A stretch of DNA of 46,959 bases from JAOZMY01 sp964577975 (GTDB lineage Bacteria > Desulfobacterota > S145-22): NCBI GenBank assembly GCA_964577975.1, contig CAZOBB010000087.1, positions 1 to 46,959 of the forward strand. Direction: 5' to 3'. A model generated the notes under the pieces. The model was not told the DNA's origin. It did not search any database and saw only the letters and a program-made list of their open reading frames with translations. Below are positions 31,967 through 40,807 of the stretch, in pieces (within the stretch, counting starts at the first letter, position 1; each line of letters begins with the position of its first letter). The translations under genes and the position numbers were made by a program.

Positions 31967-33911
31967 TGGACGTTTCTTGGTTTGCTTGTGCGTGGTCGCC
32001 TTCCTTTTATCGTGTGCGGGGGCGCCGGAGGCGCCGCCACCGAAAGAACGCAAGACGTGTCTCGATTGCCATCCCACGTATCGGGCGTTGGTGAGAAAAG
32101 GTGGACCAGTGGTTCATGCGCCAGTCGAGGAAGGGAAGTGTACCGGCTGCCACCGACCGCACGGCTTGGTTGGAGGAGCGTTCTTAAAGAAAGAGCAGCC
32201 CTATTTATGTTTGTCGTGTCATCACAAGATAGTGCCGCAACTCAAGGCGAAGGTGGTTCATGCGCCGGCGAAAAAAGGGAAATGCGAGGATTGCCATCTT
32301 CCCCATTCGGCGCCTCAACAAAAGCTTCTCAAAGCCCCCATGCGGCAGTTGTGCCTCACGTGTCATAAGGCGATTGGCCAGTATCCGGTGGAGCATCCAG
32401 CCATGCGGGAGGGATGCTTGAGGTGTCATAAACCCCATGGATCTACATTCAAGGGGCTTTTGAGTGAGAAGGCCTCGGCCCTCTGTCTTTCCTGTCATAG
32501 GGAGAAAGACGAGCTGAAACGTCTCCATTTTGGTTACGAGGTCAGGGGGAGCTGCGTCCAATGCCACAACCCTCATGGGGGAAAGGACAAGCGGCTTCTG
32601 AGGCGATCGATTCACGCGCCCGTGGTGAAAGGGGGTTGCCAGGCGTGCCATCTAGGCAAAAAGGGTGAGACGCCTTTGAAGCTCAAAGCGGGACAGGAAG
32701 AGAATTGTAAAACGTGCCATGCCATGGAGAAGGGAAAAGTTCACCATCCCCCTTATGACGAAGGAAAATGCCAGCGGTGCCATGTGCCCCATGGAAGCGC
32801 TTTTCCACCGCTCTTGTCGAGTGGGACGAAGACCTTGTGCCTTTCGTGTCATGGCTACGGCGGCAAGAAGATCGAGAAAGAGGGAAAGAAGAAGGGAGCC
32901 AAATCGGTAAGCCTCCATGAGCCTGTGAAGGAGGGGGATTGTCTAGGATGCCATAAAGGTCATGTGGCCGAAGAGGAAAAACTCCTCAAGACCTCGAGGC
33001 AGAAGGTCTGTCTTTCGTGCCATCAGGGACTTCTTCAAAAGGATGTCACGCATGCTCCCTCCGCGAAGGGTGACTGTTTGACGTGCCATGTGCCTCATCA
33101 ATCCGGATATCCGAAGTTGCTGGCGAGGAGGGAGAAAGAGCTGTGTTTTGCCTGTCATACCCAAACGCGGCGGGAAGAGAATCGTTTCAGTGTCCATACG
33201 CCTTTTGGGAGAGGGGAATGTCATGCCTGTCACGATGCCCATTCCGCGCCGTCCAAATTTCTCCTCTCGACGACACCACAGAAGAATTGTCGCCAGTGCC
33301 ACGCGCGTTTTTTCGAGGAATTTAAGGGAAAGACCCAACACGCCCCTTTCAGGCGTGAGGCGTGTTTGGATTGTCATGAAGTTCATGCTGCCGATTACGC
33401 CTTTCAGATAAAAAAGCCACTTGATACCCTTTGTTACGGGTGTCATGGCGACGTGGAAAAAGTGGTGAAGCGAAAGCCCCACGTTCATCGGCCGGTGGAG
33501 AAAGGGAATTGTTCCACTTGCCACCAGCCCCATGGCAGTGATCGGAAGGCCTATTTAAGGAAGGATCTTCAACCCCTTTGCCTCTCGTGTCATCCAGAAA
33601 TTTCCAAGGATTGGCGGGGAGGCGTGGGACATCAGCCTGCAATGAAAAAGGAGGGATGTTTGATTTGTCATCAGCCTCATGCGGCATCCTATGCCAATAT
33701 TTTAAACAAGCCTCTCCGTAAGACGTGTGTAGTGTGCCATCAGGTGACTTACAAACTTGTGGCGCGCCATGGGAATATCCGTCCGTCGCCAGAAGGTTGT
33801 GTGACTTGCCACGATGCCCATGGAGGTGGTGACAAGAGGCTTTTATGGCCGGAGGAGCATGCGCCGTTCAAAAAGGGAGAGTGTAAAAAGTGTCATGGAG
33901 GTGGCGTATGA
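31947..33911 (+). CDS. 26-haem lipoprotein cytochrome c
   Basis: 654 residues from the ATG at 31947, which overlaps the PPIase gene by 20 bases. A lipobox (LLSC, then AGAPEAPPPKER) anchors it to a membrane. I count 26 CXXCH sites, nearly all within repeated units of 30-50 residues: HAPVxxGxCxxCHxPHG...LCLSCH. This is far more than the common 4-12 haem periplasmic proteins. The sequence is highly basic. With such an extended chain of haems it could bridge the full depth of the periplasm. Directly followed (ATGA overlap) by a 16-haem gene. Confidence 0.9.
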   Translation: MKQKRIDGRFLVCLCVVAFLLSCAGAPEAPPPKERKTCLDCHPTYRALVRKGGPVVHAPVEEGKCTGCHRPHGLVGGAFLKKEQPYLCLSCHHKIVPQLKAKVVHAPAKKGKCEDCHLPHSAPQQKLLKAPMRQLCLTCHKAIGQYPVEHPAMREGCLRCHKPHGSTFKGLLSEKASALCLSCHREKDELKRLHFGYEVRGSCVQCHNPHGGKDKRLLRRSIHAPVVKGGCQACHLGKKGETPLKLKAGQEENCKTCHAMEKGKVHHPPYDEGKCQRCHVPHGSAFPPLLSSGTKTLCLSCHGYGGKKIEKEGKKKGAKSVSLHEPVKEGDCLGCHKGHVAEEEKLLKTSRQKVCLSCHQGLLQKDVTHAPSAKGDCLTCHVPHQSGYPKLLARREKELCFACHTQTRREENRFSVHTPFGRGECHACHDAHSAPSKFLLSTTPQKNCRQCHARFFEEFKGKTQHAPFRREACLDCHEVHAADYAFQIKKPLDTLCYGCHGDVEKVVKRKPHVHRPVEKGNCSTCHQPHGSDRKAYLRKDLQPLCLSCHPEISKDWRGGVGHQPAMKKEGCLICHQPHAASYANILNKPLRKTCVVCHQVTYKLVARHGNIRPSPEGCVTCHDAHGGGDKRLLWPEEHAPFKKGECKKCHGGGV

Positions 33912-35080
33912 AACGGGTGAGCCTGCTGATAAGCCTCTGGGCGCTGCTGCTGACGAGTCCGTGTTGGAGCGCTTCGGGACGAATGTGTTTTCAATGCCAT
34001 CCCCGGGCGAAGCTCCTCCAGGGGAGGATTCATGAGCCGGTGGCGAAGGGGGAATGTGTGAGGTGCCATCGTCCGCATGTTGCCAGGCATAAAGGGCTTT
34101 TGACGGAGGCTCCCCCAGAGCTTTGTTTTGCTTGCCACAAGAGGGTGAAGAGAGAGTTGACCTCGGCCGTCTTGGTGCATCCGCCCTTTCGAGAGGGGGC
34201 CTGTCTGCGGTGCCACAAACCGCATAGCGCTGCCGGCAAGGGACTCCTGAAGGATTCCCTTCGGACCGTTTGTTTTTCCTGTCACAAAGATCTGAAACAA
34301 TCTTTTCCCCATGTTCACGCCCCATTTGGCAAGGGGCGATGCCTGGTCTGCCATGAGCCCCATGCGTCGGGCGACCGTCGCCTCCTCAAACGGAAAGGTT
34401 CCAACCTTTGCGTTTCTTGTCACGCCCCAACGTCGCGATGGAAAAGAATACATCGGGGAGATGGGACGTCGATGGACTGTCTTTCATGTCATCATCCCCA
34501 CGGTAGCAAGCGGAAGGGGATTTTAAGAAACGTAAGTCACGCGCCGTACGCGCAGAAAAAATGTTCAGTGTGCCATGAGAAACGAAATCGTGGGGCAGCC
34601 TTATGTTTTTCATGCCATAAGGATGTTCAGAAGAGTTTTGATCACTTTCACAACCATCTATTGGGGGGGTATAGTCCAAATCCCTGTCTGCTATGCCATA
34701 GCCCCCATCTGGCGGATACAAAAGCGATGTTGAGGGATACCCCGCGTCGTTTGTGTCAACAGTGCCATCCGGAAACCTATCGGCAGCGGGAGGAAACGCT
34801 TTATTCCCACCCGAAGTGGAAGATGTGTAACGAATGCCATGCTCCGCATGGCTCCGATCATCCTGCCATGTTGAAGGGAAATGGGAATAGGGTTTGTGTC
34901 CGGTGTCATGAAACACAGGGGAAGTTTACCCATCCCGTGGGAGAGAAAGTGAGAGACCCGAGAAATGATCAGCCGATTACGTGTGTGACGTGTCACAATA
35001 CCATGGGAACCAACTTTAAGTACAATCTCCGTCTCAGTGGGGAGGCCGCGCTATGTATCGAATGTCACAAGAATTATTGA
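33908..35080 (+). CDS. 16-haem exported cytochrome c, doubled CXXCH type
   Basis: 390 residues from the ATG at 33908, which shares ATGA with the stop of the 26-haem gene. Signal peptide MKRVSLLISLWALLLTSPCWSA. Sixteen CXXCH sites: CFQCH, CVRCH, CFACH, CLRCH, CFSCH, CLVCH, CVSCH, CLSCH, CSVCH, CFSCH, CLLCH, CQQCH, CNECH, CVRCH, CVTCH and CIECH. Haem density is one per 24 residues. The repeat unit (HAPFGKGRCLVCHEPHASG) is the same type as in the 26-haem lipoprotein, so the two probably arose from one ancestor and work together. Confidence 0.9.
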   Translation: MKRVSLLISLWALLLTSPCWSASGRMCFQCHPRAKLLQGRIHEPVAKGECVRCHRPHVARHKGLLTEAPPELCFACHKRVKRELTSAVLVHPPFREGACLRCHKPHSAAGKGLLKDSLRTVCFSCHKDLKQSFPHVHAPFGKGRCLVCHEPHASGDRRLLKRKGSNLCVSCHAPTSRWKRIHRGDGTSMDCLSCHHPHGSKRKGILRNVSHAPYAQKKCSVCHEKRNRGAALCFSCHKDVQKSFDHFHNHLLGGYSPNPCLLCHSPHLADTKAMLRDTPRRLCQQCHPETYRQREETLYSHPKWKMCNECHAPHGSDHPAMLKGNGNRVCVRCHETQGKFTHPVGEKVRDPRNDQPITCVTCHNTMGTNFKYNLRLSGEAALCIECHKNY

Positions 35081-35982
35081 GAAGCAAGGAACGATGGTTT
35101 GGCCTTAAGAAGCTTTTTGGGATGAGTGGGGGGCTTTGTCTTTTCCTGACCGTGGCTTTTTATGGTGTGGCGGCTGGGGGATCATGGCAGCTCAAGACCT
35201 CCCTCGGAAAAGGAACGGAAGGGATTCCCCTCCATTATCCGCTGGGAATCAATTATGATGCTACGCTACAAAGGCTTTATGTGGCGGATTCGGGAAACAA
35301 TCGCCTCATCTCCTACTCGCTGAAGTGGAAACCCCTCAAGATATTTGATGCGGCCGGTCAGCTTCAGGGACCCATTGGAATGGTCCGAATGGAAGATGGA
35401 AGCTTGTGGGTCGTGGAGCGTCCCCTTAACAGTTTGACTTTTATAGATTTGAGACAACGAAAGGTGGAACGGCATCGTTTGACATGGAAGGGGCGTTCTG
35501 TTCTGGTTGACAAAATAGCTCTATGGAACGGTAAGCTGGTTATCCTTGACAGGGCGTCGGGAAGAATCCTTCTGTTGGGAAAGAAACTCGATGTAAACAA
35601 GGTGTTTTCTCCTGCGGTGAAGGATTTCAAGGGATTCTTTGATCTCAAAGTAAAAGACGGCGTCTTGTGGGGTATGGAAACATTGACGGGTAGGTTGTTC
35701 GGATTTCAAAAGAATGGGGAGGTTGTTGCTGTCTTTGTTCCCCAAAGACACCTACCTCAACCGGTTTCATTCGACCGGGATAGCGAGGGAAACGTCTATA
35801 TCTTGGACCGCTACCTGAAAAGGCTGTTGATCTTTAACAAAGACGGATCGTTACGGTATGAAATGCTGAAAAAGGGTTTTAATCCTGGTCAATTGAGCTA
35901 TCCTTGGCAGGTATTGATGATTGGGCAATCGTTACTTGTTCTTGACGAGGGGAACGGACGAATTGATGTCTGGAACCGTTAG
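35053..35982 (+). CDS. NHL-type beta-propeller protein, exported
   Basis: 309 residues. A hydrophobic leader (LCLFLTVAFYGVAAGG) follows a basic N-terminus. Repeating blades read HYPLGINYDATLQRLYVADSGNNRLISY, GPIGMVRMEDGSLWVVERPLNSLTFIDL and PVSFDRDSEGNVYILDRYLKRLLIF, the NHL pattern. The ATG at 35053 has GGGGAGG upstream and overlaps the 16-haem gene by 28 bases; the 3' end overlaps the next cytochrome gene by 17 bases. A second propeller of this kind accompanies paralogues B and C, so NHL protein plus OmcS-like protein is a recurring pair. Confidence 0.82.
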   Translation: MYRMSQELLRSKERWFGLKKLFGMSGGLCLFLTVAFYGVAAGGSWQLKTSLGKGTEGIPLHYPLGINYDATLQRLYVADSGNNRLISYSLKWKPLKIFDAAGQLQGPIGMVRMEDGSLWVVERPLNSLTFIDLRQRKVERHRLTWKGRSVLVDKIALWNGKLVILDRASGRILLLGKKLDVNKVFSPAVKDFKGFFDLKVKDGVLWGMETLTGRLFGFQKNGEVVAVFVPQRHLPQPVSFDRDSEGNVYILDRYLKRLLIFNKDGSLRYEMLKKGFNPGQLSYPWQVLMIGQSLLVLDEGNGRIDVWNR

Positions 35983-37033
35983 GATCATTGTGGCAGTCTT
36001 GGTTCTGGCGGGAGGGGTGCTGCCTTCCTACGCTCGCGTGAAAGGTGCATGCTCCGATTGCCATACCATGCACTATTCCCAAAGCAGCCAACCCCTGCAG
36101 GATTGGGGTCTGTATGGACCCTATAAGGCCCTTTTGGTGAACGATTGTGTTGGGTGCCATACGGGGAAGAATACGGAGAGCACGAAGGTGCCCTACGTCC
36201 TTACCCCGGAGAGCGAGATCGTGTATGGTGCGACGGGCACGGAAGCGAATACCAATACGTTGGCGGGTGGAAATTTCTGGTGGGTTTACGATGGAAACGG
36301 AAACAGGAGTGATGCAAAAGGGCATAACGTGCAAGGGATTGCCTTGGAAGATGAAACCCTTCATAACACTCCTCCGGGAGGTACCAGCTTGAACCATCGT
36401 CTCACGTGTGCGGGAACCTATGGATGCCATGGAGACCGAACGATTGCGGAACCGTTAGAGGCGATGTTGGGGGCGCACCACGCGGACGATTCAACCATCG
36501 ATGGGACGACGGTAGGGAAGAGTTATCGTTTCCTCAAAGGGATAACAGGATTGGAGGATTCGGATTGGGAATATCGCCCGAAAGCGGACGAACATAACCA
36601 GTACAAAGGGGTTGATCGGACGGACGAGGGAGATACCGATCCGACGACAATCAGTTATTTATGTGCTCAATGTCATGGGGATTTCCATTATGGAAACGAT
36701 GTGAGCAGCGGATCGTGGGGAACGCCTTGGTTGCGGCATCCGACGGATTACGATATGGGAAACACGGCCAATGGTTCCGAGTATCGGCATTATCCAGGGC
36801 CTTTTGGGCAGGTAGGGACATACTCGGTTGTCGCACCGGTCGCAAGTGAAAATGTTACCCAAGTAATATCCAACGTTACGTTTGACAAAGATACCATCAT
36901 CACGTGCCTTACGTGCCACCGTGCGCATGGAACTCCCTATTGGAAGCTCCTGCGGTGGAATTATTTTGGATGGCCCACCGATAAAGAGGATGATGTGAAT
37001 GGATGTATGGCGTGTCATACGACCAAAAATTAG
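35966..37033 (+). CDS. OmcS-like filament-type multiheme cytochrome c (6 candidate haems), paralogue D
   Basis: 355 residues from the ATG at 35966, inside the end of the NHL gene. Signal peptide ends LPSYARV. Haem sites: CSDCH, CVGCH, CAGTYGCH (CX5CH, 36407-36430), CAQCH, CLTCH and CMACH. Distal His candidates: CHTMHYSQ, KGHNV, GAHHADD, DEHNQY, GDFHYG, LRHP and CHRAHGTPYWKLLRW. It matches paralogue C in the DDSTIDGxTVGKSxRFL...G block and in the CX5CH site, but lacks the CX8C pair before the last haem. Followed by the octahaem gene with a 35-base overlap. Confidence 0.9.
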   Translation: MSGTVRIIVAVLVLAGGVLPSYARVKGACSDCHTMHYSQSSQPLQDWGLYGPYKALLVNDCVGCHTGKNTESTKVPYVLTPESEIVYGATGTEANTNTLAGGNFWWVYDGNGNRSDAKGHNVQGIALEDETLHNTPPGGTSLNHRLTCAGTYGCHGDRTIAEPLEAMLGAHHADDSTIDGTTVGKSYRFLKGITGLEDSDWEYRPKADEHNQYKGVDRTDEGDTDPTTISYLCAQCHGDFHYGNDVSSGSWGTPWLRHPTDYDMGNTANGSEYRHYPGPFGQVGTYSVVAPVASENVTQVISNVTFDKDTIITCLTCHRAHGTPYWKLLRWNYFGWPTDKEDDVNGCMACHTTKN

Positions 37034-38357
37034 TTTCTTGATGGTTGTTGCCTGTTGGGTATGGATGAGCGGGCCGGCAAAAGCGGGCCCTTATTGGCGC
37101 TCCGCGCACGGAAGTTATTCTGCCGGAGTCAAGAGGGGAAGTCGAACCCTCTATGCGAGGGGAAACTGCGCCCATTGCCACGATCAACACGGATACTATG
37201 GAGGCATCAGCAATGGAGGCCCGTTCTCCTTCGCTTTGTTTGCGAATCCTTTCAATACGAATGCCTCACCGGGCAATTATCAAAAGGCGGATGCCTTTTG
37301 CTTTCATTGTCATACCAATGCGACAGATTCGGAACAGAGTGGTGGAATCACGAATGAAGATTACGCGAAAACCTTTGGAGGATATAGCTCTTCGGGAAAA
37401 AACGATATTCTCTCCACGTTTAATCAGACATCCTATCACGATTTGGAGGATGTCTATAATTACGCTCGTACGAATTTTTCCTTTTTTACCCAACGGTCTT
37501 CTCCTTGTGTCGCCTGTCACAATCCTCATCTGGCCAAAAGGGTCAAGGCGGATCCGGCAAATCCTTCCGCGAACACGGCGGTATCTCTTCCCTCGGCGCA
37601 TGACGACTTGTGGGGGGATGGTGCTACCGCCACGGAAAGGGAAACAATGTACTATTTCTACCAAGGTCATTATCAGTCTCCGTATGCGTATGGGGGAACC
37701 AACTCTTATGAACCGGGGGGGACAACGACCTATGATGGTTCCAATTTGCCCGATTACGCCACCTTCTGCACGGAGTGCCATAATCCGAACACAACCATTT
37801 ACAGTTCCCAGCTTGGACGGAATCTTATTAAGATTGACTGGACGACTCAGGGAGGGGAGGCGGGCCCCGGTGACAAACACGGGAAGAATTCGGCCACGAC
37901 GGCACTGAGCATCAAGGCTCCGTATTCTTCCGCTCCCATCGGAATTACCATGGGGTTTGCCCTTTCATGCACGGATTGTCATGAACCTCATGGTTCCCCC
38001 AATCCCTATCTTATCCGGACGGAAGTAAACGGGGTTCAGGTAACCATCTCCGGGACCTCGGGAAATCAGATCGGTTACCTCTGCCGTGCGTGCCACAAGG
38101 ACGATCAGGCGTATGGAACCACGGCTACCCCCAATAGGTGGCAGCACGTGCACCATTGCACGGATGGGGGAGCGAACGATGCCCCTTATCCCGGGGTTGG
38201 AATGTGTGGAGGATGTCATTCGGGAGGCGGTGGCGGTGGAAGAGATCGTTGTACTAGTACGGGAAGCCCAACCCCTATCCCGTGTCTGAATTGTCATATG
38301 CACGGGAAGGACGACGGGTGGTTAGGAGGATCCAGCACGGGGAGGAGGTGTTTTTGA
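36999..38357 (+). CDS. Octahaem secreted cytochrome c
   Basis: 452 residues. A signal peptide (MDVWRVIRPKISFLMVVACW...GPAKA) supports the ATG at 36999, which has GAGG nine bases upstream and lies inside paralogue D. Eight canonical sites: CAHCH, CFHCH, CVACH, CTECH, CTDCH, CRACH, CGGCH and CLNCH, spaced by Ser/Thr/Gly/Asn/Tyr-rich, neutral segments, as in extracellular rather than periplasmic cytochromes. The N-terminus (YWRSAHGSYSAGV...LYARGNCAHCHDQHGYYGG) resembles a Geobacter multiheme family I remember. A hinge of six glycines precedes the last haem. Eight haems in about 420 residues recall OmcZ, but I see no direct sequence match. The stop overlaps the next start (TGATG). Confidence 0.87.
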   Translation: MDVWRVIRPKISFLMVVACWVWMSGPAKAGPYWRSAHGSYSAGVKRGSRTLYARGNCAHCHDQHGYYGGISNGGPFSFALFANPFNTNASPGNYQKADAFCFHCHTNATDSEQSGGITNEDYAKTFGGYSSSGKNDILSTFNQTSYHDLEDVYNYARTNFSFFTQRSSPCVACHNPHLAKRVKADPANPSANTAVSLPSAHDDLWGDGATATERETMYYFYQGHYQSPYAYGGTNSYEPGGTTTYDGSNLPDYATFCTECHNPNTTIYSSQLGRNLIKIDWTTQGGEAGPGDKHGKNSATTALSIKAPYSSAPIGITMGFALSCTDCHEPHGSPNPYLIRTEVNGVQVTISGTSGNQIGYLCRACHKDDQAYGTTATPNRWQHVHHCTDGGANDAPYPGVGMCGGCHSGGGGGGRDRCTSTGSPTPIPCLNCHMHGKDDGWLGGSSTGRRCF

Positions 38358-39691
38358 TGCGACGAGGCGTGTGGCTAGTCTTCTTGATTGTATGGGGAGG
38401 CGTGGCTATTGGTGTCGCTGAAGCGGCACGGTTGAATGTATTTGTGAACGTGGAACATCCGATGAGGCGTGACGCGGGTTTTGTTGTGAAGGAGCTGCGT
38501 TTAGGGGGGAGCGAAGGCACGGATGTTCCTTTGGAATTGGAAAAACCGAAGGTTTCCACGAAGGCCCCTTTTGGGCAATCTTTACTGACGAGCGCGGAGG
38601 TTCCTGAGGGGCGCTATAGCGCAGTATCGCTAAAACTTTCCGAGATTTACATCGGAGAGAAGAGGATTTCTCAAGAACGAGGAATCAGGATTTCGGTAAA
38701 TTTGGAATTGAAGGAAGGGGAAAGCCGATGCCTCTTTCTCGTGTGGGATGTCCAAGGGTCGCAACGAGAGGACGGCTTTGTCCCCTCTTTGTATGCCCTT
38801 CCCCAGCGTCGCCCCCTTCGCGGAGAGACGGTCTATGTCACGTGTGACGGGATTAACACCTTGTTTGCCATTCGTACCGACAGAAATCGGGTAGTGGCTT
38901 CGCTTGCGACCAAGGCGACTCCGAGGCAGCTTGTTGCTCTCCCAAGGGGAGACCGTCTTTATGTTCTTTGCGAAGAAAGCCGTTCGCTTCTGTCGGTGGA
39001 GATGTCAACCTTTCGGGTGATCGATTCCCTTTTGCTTCCCATGGTTCAGAGGCCGAGATTCTTGACATTGATTGATAGGGGGATCGTTGCCATCACGGAT
39101 CCCACGAATGATCAGATTTTTCTGGTTGACGCGACGACGGGACGTCTCGTGAAGTCGAAGCGGTTGGGGCATCACCCCTCTGATCTATTTTTCTGGACGA
39201 GAGGTCGAAGTCTATTCGTTTCTTCGACGGGTGAACAGAAGGTCTATCAGTTAAACGAGGATCTTATCACGGAACGGGTTTACCATACAGGATCGTCTCC
39301 CCGGGGGATATGGGTGGAGAGAGAACGGCTCTATGTGGCGGATCAACGATCGGGTACGATCAGTGTGTTTGACCTCCGGCAAGGAAGGCTTGTGGGGAGA
39401 CTGAGATGTGGGCCGAGACCCATGAAGATTTTTGGTGTACGCAGCCGGCTTTATATTACGGATGCCCAACAGGGAATCTTGAGCTTTTTGTGGCCGGGAC
39501 AGATGTCGATTTCGAAGAGGATCAAGATCGGAGGGGCCTTTTATGAGGTGGTGGCGTGTAAGAAGCGGGGATGGCTCTATATAGTGGATCGGAAAGAAAA
39601 GAGGATCGTGGTCGTCGATGCCCTCTCGTTTAAGGAAAAGGGAAGTATTGAACTGGGCGGTGTGCCTTTCGGGTTGGCCGTTGGCGCCTGA
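38357..39691 (+). CDS. DUF4382-like domain plus YVTN-type beta-propeller, exported
   Basis: 444 residues from the ATG in TGATG. Signal peptide to GVAEA. Residues about 22-150 (RLNVFVNVEHPMRRDAGFVVKELRLGG, EVPEGRYSAVSLKLSEIYIGEKRI) look like the DUF4382 beta-sandwich found in secreted proteins. Residues 165-444 are a seven-bladed propeller (GETVYVTCDGINTLFAIRTDRNRVVASL, ERLYVADQRSGTISVFDLRQGRLVGRL, GWLYIVDRKEKRIVVVDALSFKEKGSI). No haem motif. Likely a surface or periplasmic scaffold for the neighbouring cytochromes. A third propeller protein of this locus. Confidence 0.75.
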   Translation: MRRGVWLVFLIVWGGVAIGVAEAARLNVFVNVEHPMRRDAGFVVKELRLGGSEGTDVPLELEKPKVSTKAPFGQSLLTSAEVPEGRYSAVSLKLSEIYIGEKRISQERGIRISVNLELKEGESRCLFLVWDVQGSQREDGFVPSLYALPQRRPLRGETVYVTCDGINTLFAIRTDRNRVVASLATKATPRQLVALPRGDRLYVLCEESRSLLSVEMSTFRVIDSLLLPMVQRPRFLTLIDRGIVAITDPTNDQIFLVDATTGRLVKSKRLGHHPSDLFFWTRGRSLFVSSTGEQKVYQLNEDLITERVYHTGSSPRGIWVERERLYVADQRSGTISVFDLRQGRLVGRLRCGPRPMKIFGVRSRLYITDAQQGILSFLWPGQMSISKRIKIGGAFYEVVACKKRGWLYIVDRKEKRIVVVDALSFKEKGSIELGGVPFGLAVGA

Positions 39692-39708
39692 GACGGTGGA
39701 GAGCAAGG

Positions 39709-40785
39709 GTGAAGAGGGAGACATGGCGAAAAAGGTTGTGTTTTGCGCTTACCGTCGTGTGTCTATGGGGAGGATTTGAAGGGCTCGCCAAGGGGAAACT
39801 CTGTATCGAGTGCCACCGCTTTGGACGCATAGGGAAGTGGCTTCATGAGCCTTTTAGCTTGAAAGAATGTGAAACGTGTCACGGAGGTAACGAGGCAGCG
39901 GGTGAGGTGAGGAATGTTGATCTCAGCAGGGTAAGATGGGTTCTCAAACGTCATTTTTACGGGGGACGAGGATTCATCTTTCTGCCCCGGCGGGTTCGGG
40001 GCAAAACCCTGGTATTTTATTCGGAGGCACGCGAGAAGGTTCAGACATTATCATTGGCTTCAGCAAAACCGCTGACCATAAACACATCGAATTCCCCTAA
40101 GATATTACGAGCTTCCCTTTGTGGGTGGGAGAAAGGAGTTTTCGTTGAAGCGGCGTTGTGTATTGAAACGAATGTTCCAACGGAGGTGGAAGTAAGGATA
40201 GGAAACAGAAGTGAACACAGTGGAGGTGATTTGTATACGCGCCATAAAATCGTTCTGACGCATTTGAAAGAGGGGAAGAGATATACCGCAACGGTGATTG
40301 CGAAGGATCTCAAAGGGAGGAAGTCAACTCCATATTCATGCTCTTTCCAGCTGGAAGGGGACAACGGGGAAAAGGAATTCTTTAATTCCAGCGGTGATTC
40401 CTGTAAGGTATCGGTCGTCTCTCTTCCTTCAGACGATTTCGCGCTCGCTATCGAGTCGGATGAAGAGATGGATTGGCGACTGGGTCTCTTGCCGGAAGTT
40501 GAGGCGCAGACGGAAAGGGTGAAAGGACACCCCCTGTTGAGCTCGGCCCTCTATGCCAGCTTGGACGTGTGTTATGAGTGCCATCCGAATGAAAAGCTTG
40601 GGGCGTCTCATCCTGTTAATGTTTCTTTAAAACCGGGGATGAAGGCGAAAGATGTTCCCTTGATAGGAGGAGTGGTGACGTGTGTGAGTTGCCATGAGCC
40701 CCATGCGGCGAACCGACCTTATCTGTTGAGAAAGAAAGAGGATGATCTTTGCGTGGCGTGTCATGGGGAACGTTACAGGAGATAG
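39709..40785 (+). CDS. Pentahaem exported cytochrome c with internal haem-free domain
   Basis: 358 residues starting with GTG (39709). Signal peptide ends GLAKG. Two haem sites at the N-terminus (CIECH, CETCH) and three at the C-terminus (CYECH, CVSCH, CVACH) flank a 230-residue segment without haems. Part of this middle segment (VEVRIGNRSEHSGG, HLKEGKRYTATVIAKDLKGRKS) is like a fibronectin type III domain. Two short cytochrome ends on a stretched spacer suggest a connector between redox partners. Last cytochrome gene of the cluster. Confidence 0.83.
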   Translation: MKRETWRKRLCFALTVVCLWGGFEGLAKGKLCIECHRFGRIGKWLHEPFSLKECETCHGGNEAAGEVRNVDLSRVRWVLKRHFYGGRGFIFLPRRVRGKTLVFYSEAREKVQTLSLASAKPLTINTSNSPKILRASLCGWEKGVFVEAALCIETNVPTEVEVRIGNRSEHSGGDLYTRHKIVLTHLKEGKRYTATVIAKDLKGRKSTPYSCSFQLEGDNGEKEFFNSSGDSCKVSVVSLPSDDFALAIESDEEMDWRLGLLPEVEAQTERVKGHPLLSSALYASLDVCYECHPNEKLGASHPVNVSLKPGMKAKDVPLIGGVVTCVSCHEPHAANRPYLLRKKEDDLCVACHGERYRR

Positions 40786-40807
40786 CGTGTGAAAAACGGG
40801 AGGGTGT

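Noticed and set aside
31947..35080. Regularly recurring short sequences, at first glance like a repeat array or CRISPR
   Set aside because: They are TGYNNNTGYCAY codons of haem sites in an open frame; the units differ in length and sequence and there are no uniform spacers.
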